Positions 36,606-46,257 are shown, numbered from the stretch's first letter. The stretch is 64,000 nucleotides of DNA from Bryobacterales bacterium (GCA_003166865.1 PMUP01000088.1:107624-171623), one strand, 5' to 3'. The notes: a model not told the origin generated them from the sequence alone. Numbers and translations: made by a program.

Positions 36606-37024
36606 GCTTCGAGTGATCGCACGTGACGTTGGCGGGAATATCGAATCAGCTGGGCATCCTTTGTCACGAGCTTTGCGCCCAAAACTCGAGCCGTCGCAAC
36701 CAGCATTCGATCCGCCGGGTCGCCGTGCATCTCTCCGGGAAGATGTCCACTTTCAATCGCAATCTCGGGGGTCAACGGTGCAACCGCGATTCCCGGCTTG
36801 CTCAATGCCTGCTCCACCCAGGCCCGAACGTTCATTGGAAGCGCCACGCGCCCGCGCTTTACGAGCATCGCCAGTTCCCAGATCGAGATGACCGAGATGC
36901 GCAAATTGCCTTCGCGCTCCCCATCCTTGATGGATTGGAGCGCCGCTCGGGACAGTTGCTGGACAAGGCCTAATTGAGCTCAGATCCAGCAATGTGTGTC
37001 AAGAAGTAGAAGGTCGCTCGGCAT
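36602..37024 (-). pseudogene. VapC-type PIN toxin interrupted by an in-frame TGA
   Basis: From ATG 37024 the frame reads MPSDLLLLDTHCWI, then TGA at codon 15, then continues AQLGLVQQLSRAALQSIKDG and on through ISVISIWELAML, EIAIESGHL and HGDPADRMLVATARVLGA to a stop at 36602 (140 residues in all). This is a complete VapC/PIN domain in which the second Trp of the family's DTHxWxW motif (TGG) has become TGA. Catalytic acids D9, the E of SIWEL and the D residues of GDPADR remain. The part after the stop could start at TTG 36904 but would lack the first strand and D9. Loss of toxin activity is expected unless the stop is read through. Confidence 0.8.
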
Positions 37025-37166
37025 CCGCCTCCCACTTCACGTCGATGGGGGCAATGATGTCGCCTACGATTTCCATGGTGCCCTTCATGCTTCCGACAAA
37101 GCTTTCGGAGCGCTCATTCACGGGGAGATTCTCGCTCATAACCATATTCATCATGGCACGGTCCAT
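36999..37166 (-). CDS. Small Phd/VapB-like antitoxin
   Basis: A 55-residue product from ATG 37166 (or 46 residues from ATG 37139). The C-terminal half, GSMKGTMEIVGDIIAPIDVK then WEAD, matches the toxin-binding tail of Phd/YefM-type antitoxins that accompany VapC toxins. The DNA-binding half is shorter than usual. It overlaps the start of the vapC remnant by 26 bases, the usual coupling, and the HAD gene follows in the same direction. Confidence 0.65.
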   Translation of the reverse strand: MDRAMMNMVMSENLPVNERSESFVGSMKGTMEIVGDIIAPIDVKWEADAERPSTS

Positions 37167-37201
37167 ATGACAGGCGGAAAACGCGCCGCAGTGAAGACGT
37201 C

Positions 37202-37238
37202 TTACCCACCCTCCCGCGCCACGCTATAATTCAAACGA
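37202..37238 (+). promoter_or_regulatory. Promoter of xdhC with perfect -10 box, probably leaderless
   Basis: TATAAT at 37225-37230, with weak TTACCC (37202-37207) 17 bases upstream. The ATG of xdhC follows the -10 box after only 8 bases, so transcription would begin at or next to the start codon. No ribosome site is present, which fits a leaderless message. Confidence 0.5.
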
Positions 37239-38075
37239 ATGGACATCTATGAGGAAGTCGTCCGGCTGCGCCGCCTCGGCCAGAAATGCGCCCTCGCCAC
37301 CATCGTCCAGGTCAACGGCTCCATTCCCAGCTACGAAAGCGCCAAGCTGCTGGTTCGCGAGGATGGTTCCATGCTCGGCACCGTCGGCGGCGGCTGCGTT
37401 GAGGCCGAAGTCTGGAACGCCGCGCGCGAAGTCATGGAAACCGAGCGGCCGCGCCAGATGAATTTCAGCCTCGGCCAGGACGCCGCATACGACAACGGCC
37501 TCATCTGCGGAGGACAACTCAGCGTGTTCGTCGAGCCCGTAGTTCCCCAGCCCCGCGTTTTCATCTTCGGCGCCGGCCACATCTCGAAAAGCATTTCCAA
37601 GGTCGCCGTGCTCGCCGGATTCTCTTCCGTGATCGTCGATAACCGTGAAGCGTTCGCCAATCGCGAGCGGTTCCCCGAAGCCGACGAAGTCTACGCCGAA
37701 GAGTACGAGGAGGTCTTCCCCAAACTTCCTATCCGCGACACCAGCTATGTGGTGATCGTCACGCGCGGCCATCGCGACGACATGCGCGTCCTGCGTTGGG
37801 CCGTGGAAACCAACGCTAAATACATCGCCATGATCGGCAGCAAACGCAAGGTGATCGGCGTGGTGAAGGAATTGGAAAAAGAAGGCATCCCGCGCACTGC
37901 CTTCGACCGCGTTTTCGCTCCCATGGGACTCGAGATCGGCGCCATCACTCCCGAGGAAATCGCGGTCTCCGTGGTCGCTGAAATGATCGCCCTCCGCCGC
38001 GCGCCCGACTCCGAATGGCGCACCGCGGCCAAATCCATCTTCGCCAGCGAGGCCTCGCGGGCCGTTTTGAAGTGA
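37239..38075 (+). CDS. XdhC family molybdenum-enzyme maturation protein
   Basis: A 278-residue XdhC/CoxI protein: N-terminal XdhC_CoxI domain (LATIVQVNGSIPSYESAKLL, GTVGGGCVEAEV, LICGGQLSVFVEP) and C-terminal Rossmann domain (RVFIFGAGHISKSISKVA, VIVTRGHRDDMRVL, MIGSKRKV). XdhC proteins bind the molybdenum cofactor and insert it, after sulfuration, into xanthine-dehydrogenase-type enzymes. The stop overlaps the GTG start of a MocA-like gene, its usual partner. The target enzyme is not in the window. Confidence 0.92.
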   Translation: MDIYEEVVRLRRLGQKCALATIVQVNGSIPSYESAKLLVREDGSMLGTVGGGCVEAEVWNAAREVMETERPRQMNFSLGQDAAYDNGLICGGQLSVFVEPVVPQPRVFIFGAGHISKSISKVAVLAGFSSVIVDNREAFANRERFPEADEVYAEEYEEVFPKLPIRDTSYVVIVTRGHRDDMRVLRWAVETNAKYIAMIGSKRKVIGVVKELEKEGIPRTAFDRVFAPMGLEIGAITPEEIAVSVVAEMIALRRAPDSEWRTAAKSIFASEASRAVLK

Positions 38076-38689
38076 ACCCTGCTCTAACCACAGGTGCTCC
38101 GAAGATCGCTGGCATCATTCTTTCCGGTGGCGCTTCCCGCCGCATGGGCACTCCCAAAGCGCTGCTCCAATTTCAGAACGAAACGTTTCTCGATCGTCTC
38201 ATCGGTCTCTTCTCCGCCGTGTGCCATCCAATCATCGTCGTGGTCGGACTTCACGCAGAGAAGATCCGATCAGGCATCCAGCGCGGTAGCGATGTCCTGT
38301 TCGCCGTCAATCCCGATCCCGATCGCGGCATGCTCAGCTCGCTGCAATGCGGACTGGCGCTTGTGCCGGCGGAAGCCGACGCCGTGATGTTTCTCCCGGT
38401 GGATCACCCGCAGATCGCGCTGGAGACCGTGCGACGCGTGGCGGAGCGATTCCACCGTGACGGCGCGCCGGTCACGGTTCCCGTGCACCTGGGCGAGCAC
38501 GGCCACCCGGTTTGTATTGCACGTCCAGTGTTTGACGAGCTGCTCGCATCGCCGGTCGACGCTAAAGCGAGCGACGTTATTCATCGGCACGTTGGACAAA
38601 CCAGCTACATCGAGGTCGATGACCAGGCGGTGCTCACCGACATCGACGATCCCGCTGCATACGCCGACCTGATCGCGCGGCGTCCATGA
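38072..38689 (+). CDS. MobA/MocA-like nucleotidyltransferase
   Basis: A 205-residue NTP transferase. The nucleotide-binding start is AGIILSGGASRRMGTPKALL and the metal-binding acid region MFLPVDHPQ. Alongside xdhC this suggests MocA-type molybdenum cofactor cytidylyltransferase, which makes the MCD form of the cofactor; specificity for CTP over GTP is not certain from sequence. Start GTG 38072 (GTGA overlap with xdhC). Its stop overlaps the asmA-like start. Confidence 0.87.
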   Translation: MNPALTTGAPKIAGIILSGGASRRMGTPKALLQFQNETFLDRLIGLFSAVCHPIIVVVGLHAEKIRSGIQRGSDVLFAVNPDPDRGMLSSLQCGLALVPAEADAVMFLPVDHPQIALETVRRVAERFHRDGAPVTVPVHLGEHGHPVCIARPVFDELLASPVDAKASDVIHRHVGQTSYIEVDDQAVLTDIDDPAAYADLIARRP

Positions 38690-41055
38690 GAATTCTTTGG
38701 CGTTCGTCTCTTATCGTCCTGCTCAGCGTGGTGGTCTTCGGTTTAGCCGCGCCTTTCCTCAACGCCGATCGCTTCCGCCCCCGTATCCAAGCAGCGCTCG
38801 AAGCCGCGCTCAATCGCCCCGTTCACCTTGGCGCTGTTCACTTGAATCTCTTCACCGGCCCCGGCTTCACCGTGGACGATGTCCTGATCGACGACGATCC
38901 AGCCGCCGGCATCGAGCCCTTCGCGCACGTCGAATCCATGCAGGCGCGCATCCGCTGGACCAGCCTGTTCGCGGGCAATCTCGCGTTCTCCAGTCTCCGC
39001 CTCTCGGCCGGACAGCGGGGCGACACGCCCAGCGTCAACGTGGTGAAGATGGCGTCGGGCCCCTGGAACATTCAGCCGCTGCTCGATCATCGCGCTCAGT
39101 CCAGCGCCCCGCATCGCCGCGCGATTCCGGATATTCAAATTCGCGGCGGCCGCATCGATTTCAAGTTCGGCGATACCAAGTCCGTCTTCTATATCAGCGG
39201 CGCCGATGTGGACGTCTACGCCAATGAAAACGGCGATGTGGTGATCCGTTTCTCCGGCGCACCGGCTCGCACCGATCAGGCGTCCCAGAGCTTCGGCGAA
39301 CTCACCGCCCGCGGCCTTCTGCAATCCGGCGCGAACGGCGAAGACCAGCTCAGCATGGGAGTTCATCTGGATCGGACCGCGATTTCCGAGCTCACGCGAC
39401 TGTTCCACGGCAACGACATCGGTGTGCATGGCTTCGTGCTCGCCAACGCCAAGTTAGCCGGTCCTCTATCCAACATCGGCATTACCGGCGACCTCAACAT
39501 CAGCGACGTGCATCGTTGGGATTTGATGCCATCGCCCGGCGAAGGCTGGACGCTCAACTACCGCGGATCGCTCAATCTCAACGGCCATCATCTCGAGCTC
39601 GCCACCCTGAACACCCCAGCCACAACGCCGGCGCAGCCCGACCCGGTGTCGGCCGAATTCCTCCTGGACGACTATCTCGCCGCTCCGAAATGGTCCGGCA
39701 ATCTTCAGTTCCACGACCTTCCCACCGCCTCGCTCGTCGAGACCGCGCGGCATTTCGGTGCGCCGTTTCCACCCGGCGTCCAACTAGAAGGCAAAGTGGA
39801 AGGCAGCATCGGCTACTCCAGCCAATCAGGTGTCGGAGGACAGTTGACGCTGGCCAGCGCGGCCGTGAAGTTCCCGCAGGGCGGCTCGGCGCAATTCGAT
39901 TCGGCGCAAGTGCAAATCTCGGAAGGCAAGGTCGTTCTCGCGCCTTCGGACGTAGAGATGGAAGACGGCCAGTCCGCGCAGATCGAAGGCGAGTATGCGC
40001 TCGACAATAGCCACGCCGCGCTCCGAATCAGTACGCGGCAGTTGACCCTTGGCGCCGTTCACTGGTTTGATGCCGCGGCCATCCCGCTGTTCGAACACCT
40101 CCAGCAGGGCGCTTGGAAAGGCTGGATCTCCTACGAGAGGACCGCCGAGAATCCCGCCGTGTGGTCGGGCCAGTATGAGTTGCAGAATGCCGTTGTCGAG
40201 ATTCCAGGGCTTGCGTCGCCGGTTCGCATCGCCGCTGCCTCGGTCCAGATGAATGGCGGCGAAATACAAATCACTCGCATGCACGGCCGCGCCGGCACGG
40301 TGAAGTTCGACGGTGAATATCGCTACCAAGCCGCGGCGGTGCATCCGCACCGGCTGCGCCTCATTATTCCCGAGCTGCAGATCGCCGAGGTCCAGCGCTT
40401 GATGCTTCCCGCTCTGCGGCGCAGTGGGGGCTTCCTCGCCCGGGCGTTCCGCTTGCGCGATCAGCCGCTTCCCAAGTGGCTGGAGGAGCGCGACGCCGAC
40501 ATCACCGTGCAGGTGCCTGCTGTTATGAACGGCGAATCGCTGCTCGGCGAGTTGCGCGCCCATGCGGTTTGGCGTGGAGCATCCATCAATGTTTCTAACT
40601 TGGAATGGCGCCTGGAAAACACGCACGCGGCCGGCAAAATGGCCGTAAACCTCGCCAAGGCCGAGCCGGTCTATCAATTGAACGGCAGCATGGAAAATTT
40701 CGACTATCGAAGCGGCCAGCTTGACGTGGATGGCGAATTTATGACCAGCGGGACCGGCTCCGATCTGCTCCTCAATCTCCGCTCCACCGGCACGTTTGAA
40801 GGCCGCGGCATCGTACTGGCGCCGGACGCCGAGATGCGCGCGGTCTCGGGGTCCTATCGCGTGGCCGTCGCGAACGGCATTCCGCGCCTGCTGCTTTCGA
40901 ATGTCCAGGTTTCACAAGGCGCGGACATATTGGTCGGCCAAGGCTCAAGCCAGCCCGATGGCCATCTGGTGCTGGAGCTTACCAGCGGCCGCCGGCAGGT
41001 GCGGCTGACCGGAATGCTGCTGCCCTTGCATCCCGAACCCGCGCCCGCGCGGTAA
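38686..41055 (+). CDS. AsmA family protein
   Basis: A 789-residue envelope protein of the AsmA/YhdP-like superfamily. An N-terminal membrane segment (1-25) is followed by ADRFRPRIQAALEAALNRPV and HLGAVHLNLFTGPGFTVDDV, the AsmA signature, and then long beta-rich repeats. AsmA-like proteins are thought to form bridge-like grooves moving phospholipids to the outer membrane. ATGA overlap joins it to the xdhC-mocA genes, although no functional link is obvious. Confidence 0.85.
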   Translation: MRILWRSSLIVLLSVVVFGLAAPFLNADRFRPRIQAALEAALNRPVHLGAVHLNLFTGPGFTVDDVLIDDDPAAGIEPFAHVESMQARIRWTSLFAGNLAFSSLRLSAGQRGDTPSVNVVKMASGPWNIQPLLDHRAQSSAPHRRAIPDIQIRGGRIDFKFGDTKSVFYISGADVDVYANENGDVVIRFSGAPARTDQASQSFGELTARGLLQSGANGEDQLSMGVHLDRTAISELTRLFHGNDIGVHGFVLANAKLAGPLSNIGITGDLNISDVHRWDLMPSPGEGWTLNYRGSLNLNGHHLELATLNTPATTPAQPDPVSAEFLLDDYLAAPKWSGNLQFHDLPTASLVETARHFGAPFPPGVQLEGKVEGSIGYSSQSGVGGQLTLASAAVKFPQGGSAQFDSAQVQISEGKVVLAPSDVEMEDGQSAQIEGEYALDNSHAALRISTRQLTLGAVHWFDAAAIPLFEHLQQGAWKGWISYERTAENPAVWSGQYELQNAVVEIPGLASPVRIAAASVQMNGGEIQITRMHGRAGTVKFDGEYRYQAAAVHPHRLRLIIPELQIAEVQRLMLPALRRSGGFLARAFRLRDQPLPKWLEERDADITVQVPAVMNGESLLGELRAHAVWRGASINVSNLEWRLENTHAAGKMAVNLAKAEPVYQLNGSMENFDYRSGQLDVDGEFMTSGTGSDLLLNLRSTGTFEGRGIVLAPDAEMRAVSGSYRVAVANGIPRLLLSNVQVSQGADILVGQGSSQPDGHLVLELTSGRRQVRLTGMLLPLHPEPAPAR

Positions 41056-41066
41056 GTCCCCGTAAC

Positions 41067-41089
41067 TGAACCGCGACCGTGAGGGAGCG
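41067..41089 (+). repeat. Dispersed repeat C, copy 1
   Basis: A 23-base sequence (TGAACCGCGACCGTGA then GGGAGCG) found again, inverted and 21/23 identical, at 63586-63608. Here it lies between the AsmA-like and GAF genes. Confidence 0.5.
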
Positions 41090-41135
41090 TTGCGTGAAAG
41101 CAGTCCGATACAATAGTACTGGTCCCTGTTTTCCC

Positions 41136-42239
41136 ATGAATGAAGCTACCAGCGAGCTCCTGGCCGATGCGAACGATATCGTTCGGGAGCAGTTGGCCAT
41201 TGCCTGGCGCGAGCATATCGAACACGTCCGCGATGTGCTCGAAGTGCAATGGCCCGAACGCATGGAACGCGCAATCGAGGAGACCATCGCTGGCTTGGTG
41301 GCGCGTCTGGAAGGCGAATATCACGATGCTCTCGAAGCGGGGGGCCGCGAAGCAGCGCAATCTGGAAAGACCGAGCGCCGCGATCTCATCCAGAAATTAA
41401 ATCAAACCGCGCGCCGGCTGCGGCACTTTGAAAACGAAGGCCAGTGGAGTCACACGCTGGTGGACGCTACGCGCGGCTTTTGCGGGCGAGCCGCGCTGTT
41501 CCTGGTACGCGATGGCAAGCTGCACTTTGAGGCCGCGCGAAATATCGACGGGCCGGGACCTGCCGATGGTGTTGCGCTGGAGTCCGCACCGGCGTTCGTC
41601 ACCGCTGTTGAAACTCGCGACACGCTGGTTGCCATGCGCACCAGCCGCGAATTGTCCGAACCGCTGGCTGCTTATCTGTGCCAAAGCCTGGGCCAGGAAA
41701 CCAGGTGCTGCCTGTTTCCGATCGTCACGCGGCAGGGAGTTCCGGCGGTGCTTTACGCGGATTCGAGTGAAGTGGACGTCGACGCTCTGGAGCTTCTGGT
41801 GGCCACGGTGGGCGCAGTGATCGAGACTCGTCCGGCGCCGCCCGCGGCTTCGCCGCCCCCGGAAACATTGGTAACCATCAGCGCGGCCACCCCCAGCGCA
41901 CCCAGCAATAGCGCGCCGGCGCAAAAGCCTGAGATTCTCTCATGGTTTTCCCTGAGCCACGAGGATAGGCAGCTCCACCTACGCGCCCAGCGCTTTGCGC
42001 GCGTCCAGGTGGCCGAGATTAGGCTTTATCAATCCGAAAAGGTAAAGAATGCCCGTGCCGCGCACGATCTATATACGTCCCTTAAAGAAGAGATCATTTC
42101 CGGGCGCGAGGTTTTTCGCAGTAAGTTTTTGAATGCATCGGACTCGATGGTGGATTATCTCCATCTCGAGCTGGTGAGAACGCTGGCAAACGATGATGTT
42201 GAATTGTTGGGTCAAGATTATCCAGGCCCGATGGTCTAG
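41136..42239 (+). CDS. GAF-domain protein with helical C-terminal domain
   Basis: A 367-residue cytoplasmic protein. Residues 1-110 are predicted helical/coiled-coil; about 110-235 resemble a GAF sensor fold (GFCGRAALFLVRDGKLHFEA, CCLFPIVTRQGVPAVLYADS); a Pro/Ala linker follows; the last ~90 residues ([57 protein letters not shown]) look like a helical module I have seen at the ends of many Acidobacteria proteins. Ligand unknown. Start ATG 41136; the frame upstream is repeat C. The next gene overlaps its end by 47 bases. Confidence 0.75.
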   Translation: MNEATSELLADANDIVREQLAIAWREHIEHVRDVLEVQWPERMERAIEETIAGLVARLEGEYHDALEAGGREAAQSGKTERRDLIQKLNQTARRLRHFENEGQWSHTLVDATRGFCGRAALFLVRDGKLHFEAARNIDGPGPADGVALESAPAFVTAVETRDTLVAMRTSRELSEPLAAYLCQSLGQETRCCLFPIVTRQGVPAVLYADSSEVDVDALELLVATVGAVIETRPAPPAASPPPETLVTISAATPSAPSNSAPAQKPEILSWFSLSHEDRQLHLRAQRFARVQVAEIRLYQSEKVKNARAAHDLYTSLKEEIISGREVFRSKFLNASDSMVDYLHLELVRTLANDDVELLGQDYPGPMV

Positions 42240-44394
42240 ACTGGCTTCGGCGGCCGCGATCGCGAGCGTGTGCGCCCTAGCTGTGTCCAATATGGCTGTG
42301 TCCGCGCAGTCTCTGGACGCGCTGGCGGACCGTTATCGCAAGGCACCTACTGCCCCCGGCGCTCGCGCGGCCGTGCTGCGTTATGCCGAAACTCACCACA
42401 CCGACCAGAACGGTGCGCTGGCGCTCTTGCTTCTGGGCGCGACGGAGAACGATCAGCGCCAGTTCGGAGACGCGCTGGCTCACCTGAAAGCGGCCGGCAA
42501 GCGTCTACCGGAGCTGGCCGACTACACCGCCTATCTAAGCGCCGTGGCTGAATCCGGCCTGCGCCAGTTCCCAGATACCGCGTCAACCTTGCAGCCGGTT
42601 TGGCAATCCACGCCTGCCTCGCCTCTGGTGACGAAAGCGGCATTGCTCCAAGCCGAATCATTTCTCCAAGGCGGCAATCCGGCGGGCGCCGTCACCATCG
42701 TCCAGCAGCATTTGGCTGACTTGTCGGCTCCGCAAGCTGAGCTGCTGCTTGCGCGGGCCTATGAGGCGCAGAATAATGCGGACGCCGCCGCGCAACATTA
42801 TCGAAAAATCTATATCGAGTATCCTCTGTCGAAGGAAGCCGCCGACGCCGAAGCAGCGCTCACTCGCTATCCCAGCATTCCACCCGAAGCTCTGTTTGCT
42901 CGCGGTCTGAAGCTCGAGAATGGCGGCGATTACACGCGCGCCGGGAAGGAACTCACCGTGCTCCTGCCGCGCTTGAGCGGCGAGAACTACGCCTTGGCCC
43001 GGGTCCGCATTGGCGCCGCTGCATATCTGGCGCGAGAAAACGAGGCGGCTTACAAATATCTGATCTCTTTTGAAGCCACCGCGCCGGAGCCCGAGGCTGA
43101 ACGCCTCTACTACTTGCTCGAGTCCCAGCGCCGCTTGAATCGGCTGGACGACATGAACGCCACACTCGAAAAGCTGGCGCAATCATACCCGCAGTCGCAC
43201 TGGCGCTTCGAAGCGCTAATGTCCGTGGGTGATTACTACGCGGCACACGACCAGCCGGACATCGCGCAGCCGCTGTACCGCACTTGCTACGAATCCTTCG
43301 CGAACGACCAGCAATCGGCGGCGTGTCACTGGAAAATCACGTGGTTTGCCTACCTGCACGATCCCGCACCAGCCGAGGGGATGCTGCGCGAGCATCTCAC
43401 GCGGTATCCGGCTTCGGATCAGGTGAGCCCGGCCCTCTACTATCTGGGACGGATCGCGGAATCGAAGTCCGACTGGGCTGCCGCGCGGGCCTACTACGAT
43501 ACCATCAACAACGCGTATCCGAACTATTACTACGCCATTCTCGCCCGCGAGCGTCTGGAGACTCCGTCCGTCGCGAAGGCCACGGCATCTCCCGGCACCA
43601 AGCAGTTTCTTACTGGAGCTCAATTCGTCAATCGGCATGCTCCGGAAAGCTTCGACGCTAGTCTGCTCACCAAGCAGCGCATCGCCCGCGCCCATTTGCT
43701 GGATGTCGCCGGCCTGGACGATTTGGCGGAAGGCGAGCTGCGCTTCGGCGCCAAAGCCGACGGGCAGCCGCAGATCATGGCGCTGGAACTGGCCGAGCTC
43801 GCGAGCGAGCGCGATGCCCCCGATCAAGGCATCCGCTACATCAAGCACTACGCTCCAGGCTATCTATCGCTGGCGCTCGATGCCGCGCCCGAAAGGTTCT
43901 GGCGGCTGGCTTTCCCATTGCCTTATCGCAAATCGCTCGAGGAATATTGCCGCGCGCAGATGCTCGATCCTTACTTGATGGCCGCGCTCATCCGGCAGGA
44001 GTCGGAGTTCAATCCAAAGGCGATCTCGCGCGCCAACGCCCGCGGCCTCGCGCAAGTGATGCCCGCTACTGGCCGCCAGCTCAGCAGAAAACTCAAGATC
44101 CCGCGCTACAGCACCGCGATGTTGTTCACTCCGGATACCAATCTGAAGATGGGCACCTACTACTTGAAGCAGCTTTCCGACGAGCTCGAAGGCAAGTGGG
44201 AAGCAACGTTGGCATCCTATAACGCGGGCAAGTCGCACGTGAACAAGTGGATGGCATCGGGCAACTTCCGCGAGCCCGCCGAATTCGTCGAGAGCATTCC
44301 ATTCAACGAAACCCGCGTATATGTCCAGAGCGTTTTGCGCAACGCCGAAGTGTACCGCAAACTCTACGGCCAGAAGATCGCCGTGAAGAATTAG
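42193..44394 (+). CDS. Soluble lytic transglycosylase with TPR-like arm
   Basis: A 733-residue periplasmic peptidoglycan lytic transglycosylase of the Slt70 type. A signal segment (about 17-38) precedes a long TPR-like alpha-helical superhelix (about 40-560) and a C-terminal SLT domain (about 585-715) with the catalytic glutamate E603 in [12 protein letters not shown], then [12 protein letters not shown] and [13 protein letters not shown]. It cleaves MurNAc-GlcNAc bonds with anhydro product formation. ATG 42193 lies 47 bases inside the preceding gene. Its stop shares bases with the stop of the convergent alcohol dehydrogenase gene. Confidence 0.92.
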   Translation: MMLNCWVKIIQARWSRLASAAAIASVCALAVSNMAVSAQSLDALADRYRKAPTAPGARAAVLRYAETHHTDQNGALALLLLGATENDQRQFGDALAHLKAAGKRLPELADYTAYLSAVAESGLRQFPDTASTLQPVWQSTPASPLVTKAALLQAESFLQGGNPAGAVTIVQQHLADLSAPQAELLLARAYEAQNNADAAAQHYRKIYIEYPLSKEAADAEAALTRYPSIPPEALFARGLKLENGGDYTRAGKELTVLLPRLSGENYALARVRIGAAAYLARENEAAYKYLISFEATAPEPEAERLYYLLESQRRLNRLDDMNATLEKLAQSYPQSHWRFEALMSVGDYYAAHDQPDIAQPLYRTCYESFANDQQSAACHWKITWFAYLHDPAPAEGMLREHLTRYPASDQVSPALYYLGRIAESKSDWAAARAYYDTINNAYPNYYYAILARERLETPSVAKATASPGTKQFLTGAQFVNRHAPESFDASLLTKQRIARAHLLDVAGLDDLAEGELRFGAKADGQPQIMALELAELASERDAPDQGIRYIKHYAPGYLSLALDAAPERFWRLAFPLPYRKSLEEYCRAQMLDPYLMAALIRQESEFNPKAISRANARGLAQVMPATGRQLSRKLKIPRYSTAMLFTPDTNLKMGTYYLKQLSDELEGKWEATLASYNAGKSHVNKWMASGNFREPAEFVESIPFNETRVYVQSVLRNAEVYRKLYGQKIAVKN

Positions 44395-45389
44395 CGAATC
44401 CGCAAAACTGCTGCGCCGCGAATCGCGTCGTTCTTCAGCGCATTCAGCGCCCGGTTCGCTTCTTCGAGCGGGAAGACTTCAGTCGAGATGTGAACGGGAA
44501 TCTCGGCGGCCACTTTCAGAAAATCATGCCCATCCTGCCGCGTGTTGTTCGCGACGCTCCGAACCACGCGCTCCCCATACAGCAGATCGTAGTCCAGCGG
44601 GGGAATGGCGCTCATGTGGATTCCGCCCAGCGCCAGTGTCCCGCCCTTTCTCAGAGCCTTCAGCGCCGCGGGCACGATCTCGCCGGCCGGCGCGAAGATG
44701 ATCGCGCTGTCGAGTTTCTTGGGGGGCTCGGCCACCGTCCCGCCCGCCCACACCGCGCCCAATTCCAACGCCAGCTTCTGGTGCCGCTCATCGCGCGTGC
44801 AGGCGTAGACTTCGGCGCCCCAGTGCCGAGCCACTTGAATCGCCACATGGGCCGCCGCTCCAAATCCGTACAAGCCCAGCCGGCCGCCGCGTTCGATGGC
44901 GGAGAGCCGGAGTGCCCGAAAACCGATGATGCCCGCGCATAGCAGCGGCGCAGCCTTGAGATCGTCGAAGCCTTCTGGAATCGGATAGACGAAGTTTTCT
45001 TCCGCCAGCGCGTACTCGGCGTAACCACCGTCCACAGTCCAGCCGGTGAACGCCGGATCGTTGCAGAGATTTTCTTTTCCGGCGCGGCAGTATTCGCAGG
45101 TGCCGTCGGTCGAATGCAGCCAGGCGATTCCAACGCGCGTTCCTACAGCATGCTGCTGCGCTCGCTCGCCGATGGTCTCGATAACGCCAACAACCTGATG
45201 CCCCGGCGTGATGGGCGACTTGCGTGGCGCAAGTTCCCCCTCGATAACATGCAGATCCGTGCGGCAAACGGCGCACGCGTTCACACGCACCAGAACTTGG
45301 GTTCCGGAGGGCGCGGGCCGCTGCACGTCAGTGTATTCGAGCGGATTGCTCTCAATCGGCGCCGGGTGATGAAGAACGCAGGCTTTCAT
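44391..45389 (-). CDS. Zinc-dependent alcohol dehydrogenase
   Basis: A 332-residue medium-chain dehydrogenase. Catalytic zinc ligands C42 and H64 are visible ([18 protein letters not shown]). The structural zinc loop has C98, C101 and C109 but D95 where the first cysteine is expected. The cofactor fold is [20 protein letters not shown]; the GFGAAAH replaces the classical GxGxxG ending. The family includes alcohol dehydrogenases of the AdhA/YjgB type acting on simple alcohols or aldehydes. Start ATG 45389; convergent with the transglycosylase. Confidence 0.9.
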   Translation of the reverse strand: MKACVLHHPAPIESNPLEYTDVQRPAPSGTQVLVRVNACAVCRTDLHVIEGELAPRKSPITPGHQVVGVIETIGERAQQHAVGTRVGIAWLHSTDGTCEYCRAGKENLCNDPAFTGWTVDGGYAEYALAEENFVYPIPEGFDDLKAAPLLCAGIIGFRALRLSAIERGGRLGLYGFGAAAHVAIQVARHWGAEVYACTRDERHQKLALELGAVWAGGTVAEPPKKLDSAIIFAPAGEIVPAALKALRKGGTLALGGIHMSAIPPLDYDLLYGERVVRSVANNTRQDGHDFLKVAAEIPVHISTEVFPLEEANRALNALKNDAIRGAAVLRIR

Positions 45390-45447
45390 CGGCTCTTTTG
45401 GTTAAACGGCAGCACCATAGTAACCTGGGAGGCGTAGCCTGATATCA

Positions 45448-46254
45448 ATGCCACTTCCCGGACGCCACTTCGCCCTCAACCTGATCCACCGGCGCACGCT
45501 GCTGCTGCAAATGGTCCGTCGCGATTTCGAGCAGCGATTCATCGGATCCACCGCTGGATGGATGTGGGGCCTCATCCAGCCGCTGGTGCAATTGCTGAGC
45601 TATGTTTTCGTGTTCCAAGTGTGTCTCAAACAGCAGGTTCCGCCCAACGAATCGACGCAGAACTATCCGCTGTACCTGTTCTGCGGATTTCTTCCGTGGC
45701 TGTTGTTCCAGGATACGGTGACGCGCTCGGCATCGTCGATGGTGGACAACGCCACCCTCATCACCAAGACCGTTTTCCCGGCCGAAATCGTGCCGGTGTC
45801 CATCTTCTTGTCGTCGCTGATCAGCCATTTAATGGTGGTGGCCATAGTGATCGGAATCCTGGGCGTGGCGATGGCACACTTCAGCCTATGGATGCTGTTG
45901 CTGCCGTTCTACATGCTGCTGATCGGGGTGTTTGCCATCGGCATCGGCTGGATCGTGGCCAGCTTGCAGGTATATCTCCGCGATACGGCGCAAGTGCTCT
46001 CGGTGATCCTGGTCTTCTGGTTCTGGGCGACGCCGATTTTCTTCACCGAGCAGCAAATACCGCAGCGTTTCCGGTTTATCCTGCACTTGAACCCGCTGGC
46101 GTTCTTGGTGCGCGCCTATCGCGACCGGCTGCTGTCATACCGCGTCCCCAGCCTGCACGATTTCGCGATCATCGCGGCCTATGCGATCACGGCATTCGTC
46201 GTCGGCGGCCTCTTCTTCCGGCATCTGAAGCGCGGCTTCGCGGACGTGTTGTAA
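45448..46254 (+). CDS. ABC-2 permease of the polysaccharide-export type
   Basis: A 268-residue inner-membrane permease of the Wzm/TagG/KpsM class. Six hydrophobic segments are seen, with family stretches LLLQMVRRDFEQRFIGSTAG, SYVFVFQV, YPLYLFCGFLPWLLFQDTV and FWFWATPIFF ending in NPLAFLVRAYRDRLL. It would export O-antigen or a similar glycan. The matching ATPase (Wzt type) is normally adjacent but is not encoded in this window. Confidence 0.88.
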   Translation: MPLPGRHFALNLIHRRTLLLQMVRRDFEQRFIGSTAGWMWGLIQPLVQLLSYVFVFQVCLKQQVPPNESTQNYPLYLFCGFLPWLLFQDTVTRSASSMVDNATLITKTVFPAEIVPVSIFLSSLISHLMVVAIVIGILGVAMAHFSLWMLLLPFYMLLIGVFAIGIGWIVASLQVYLRDTAQVLSVILVFWFWATPIFFTEQQIPQRFRFILHLNPLAFLVRAYRDRLLSYRVPSLHDFAIIAAYAITAFVVGGLFFRHLKRGFADVL

Positions 46255-46257
46255 TAA

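Noticed and set aside
37034..37100. Plus-strand small frame opposite the antitoxin
   Set aside because: The minus-strand frame carries the recognisable antitoxin tail and fits the toxin overlap.
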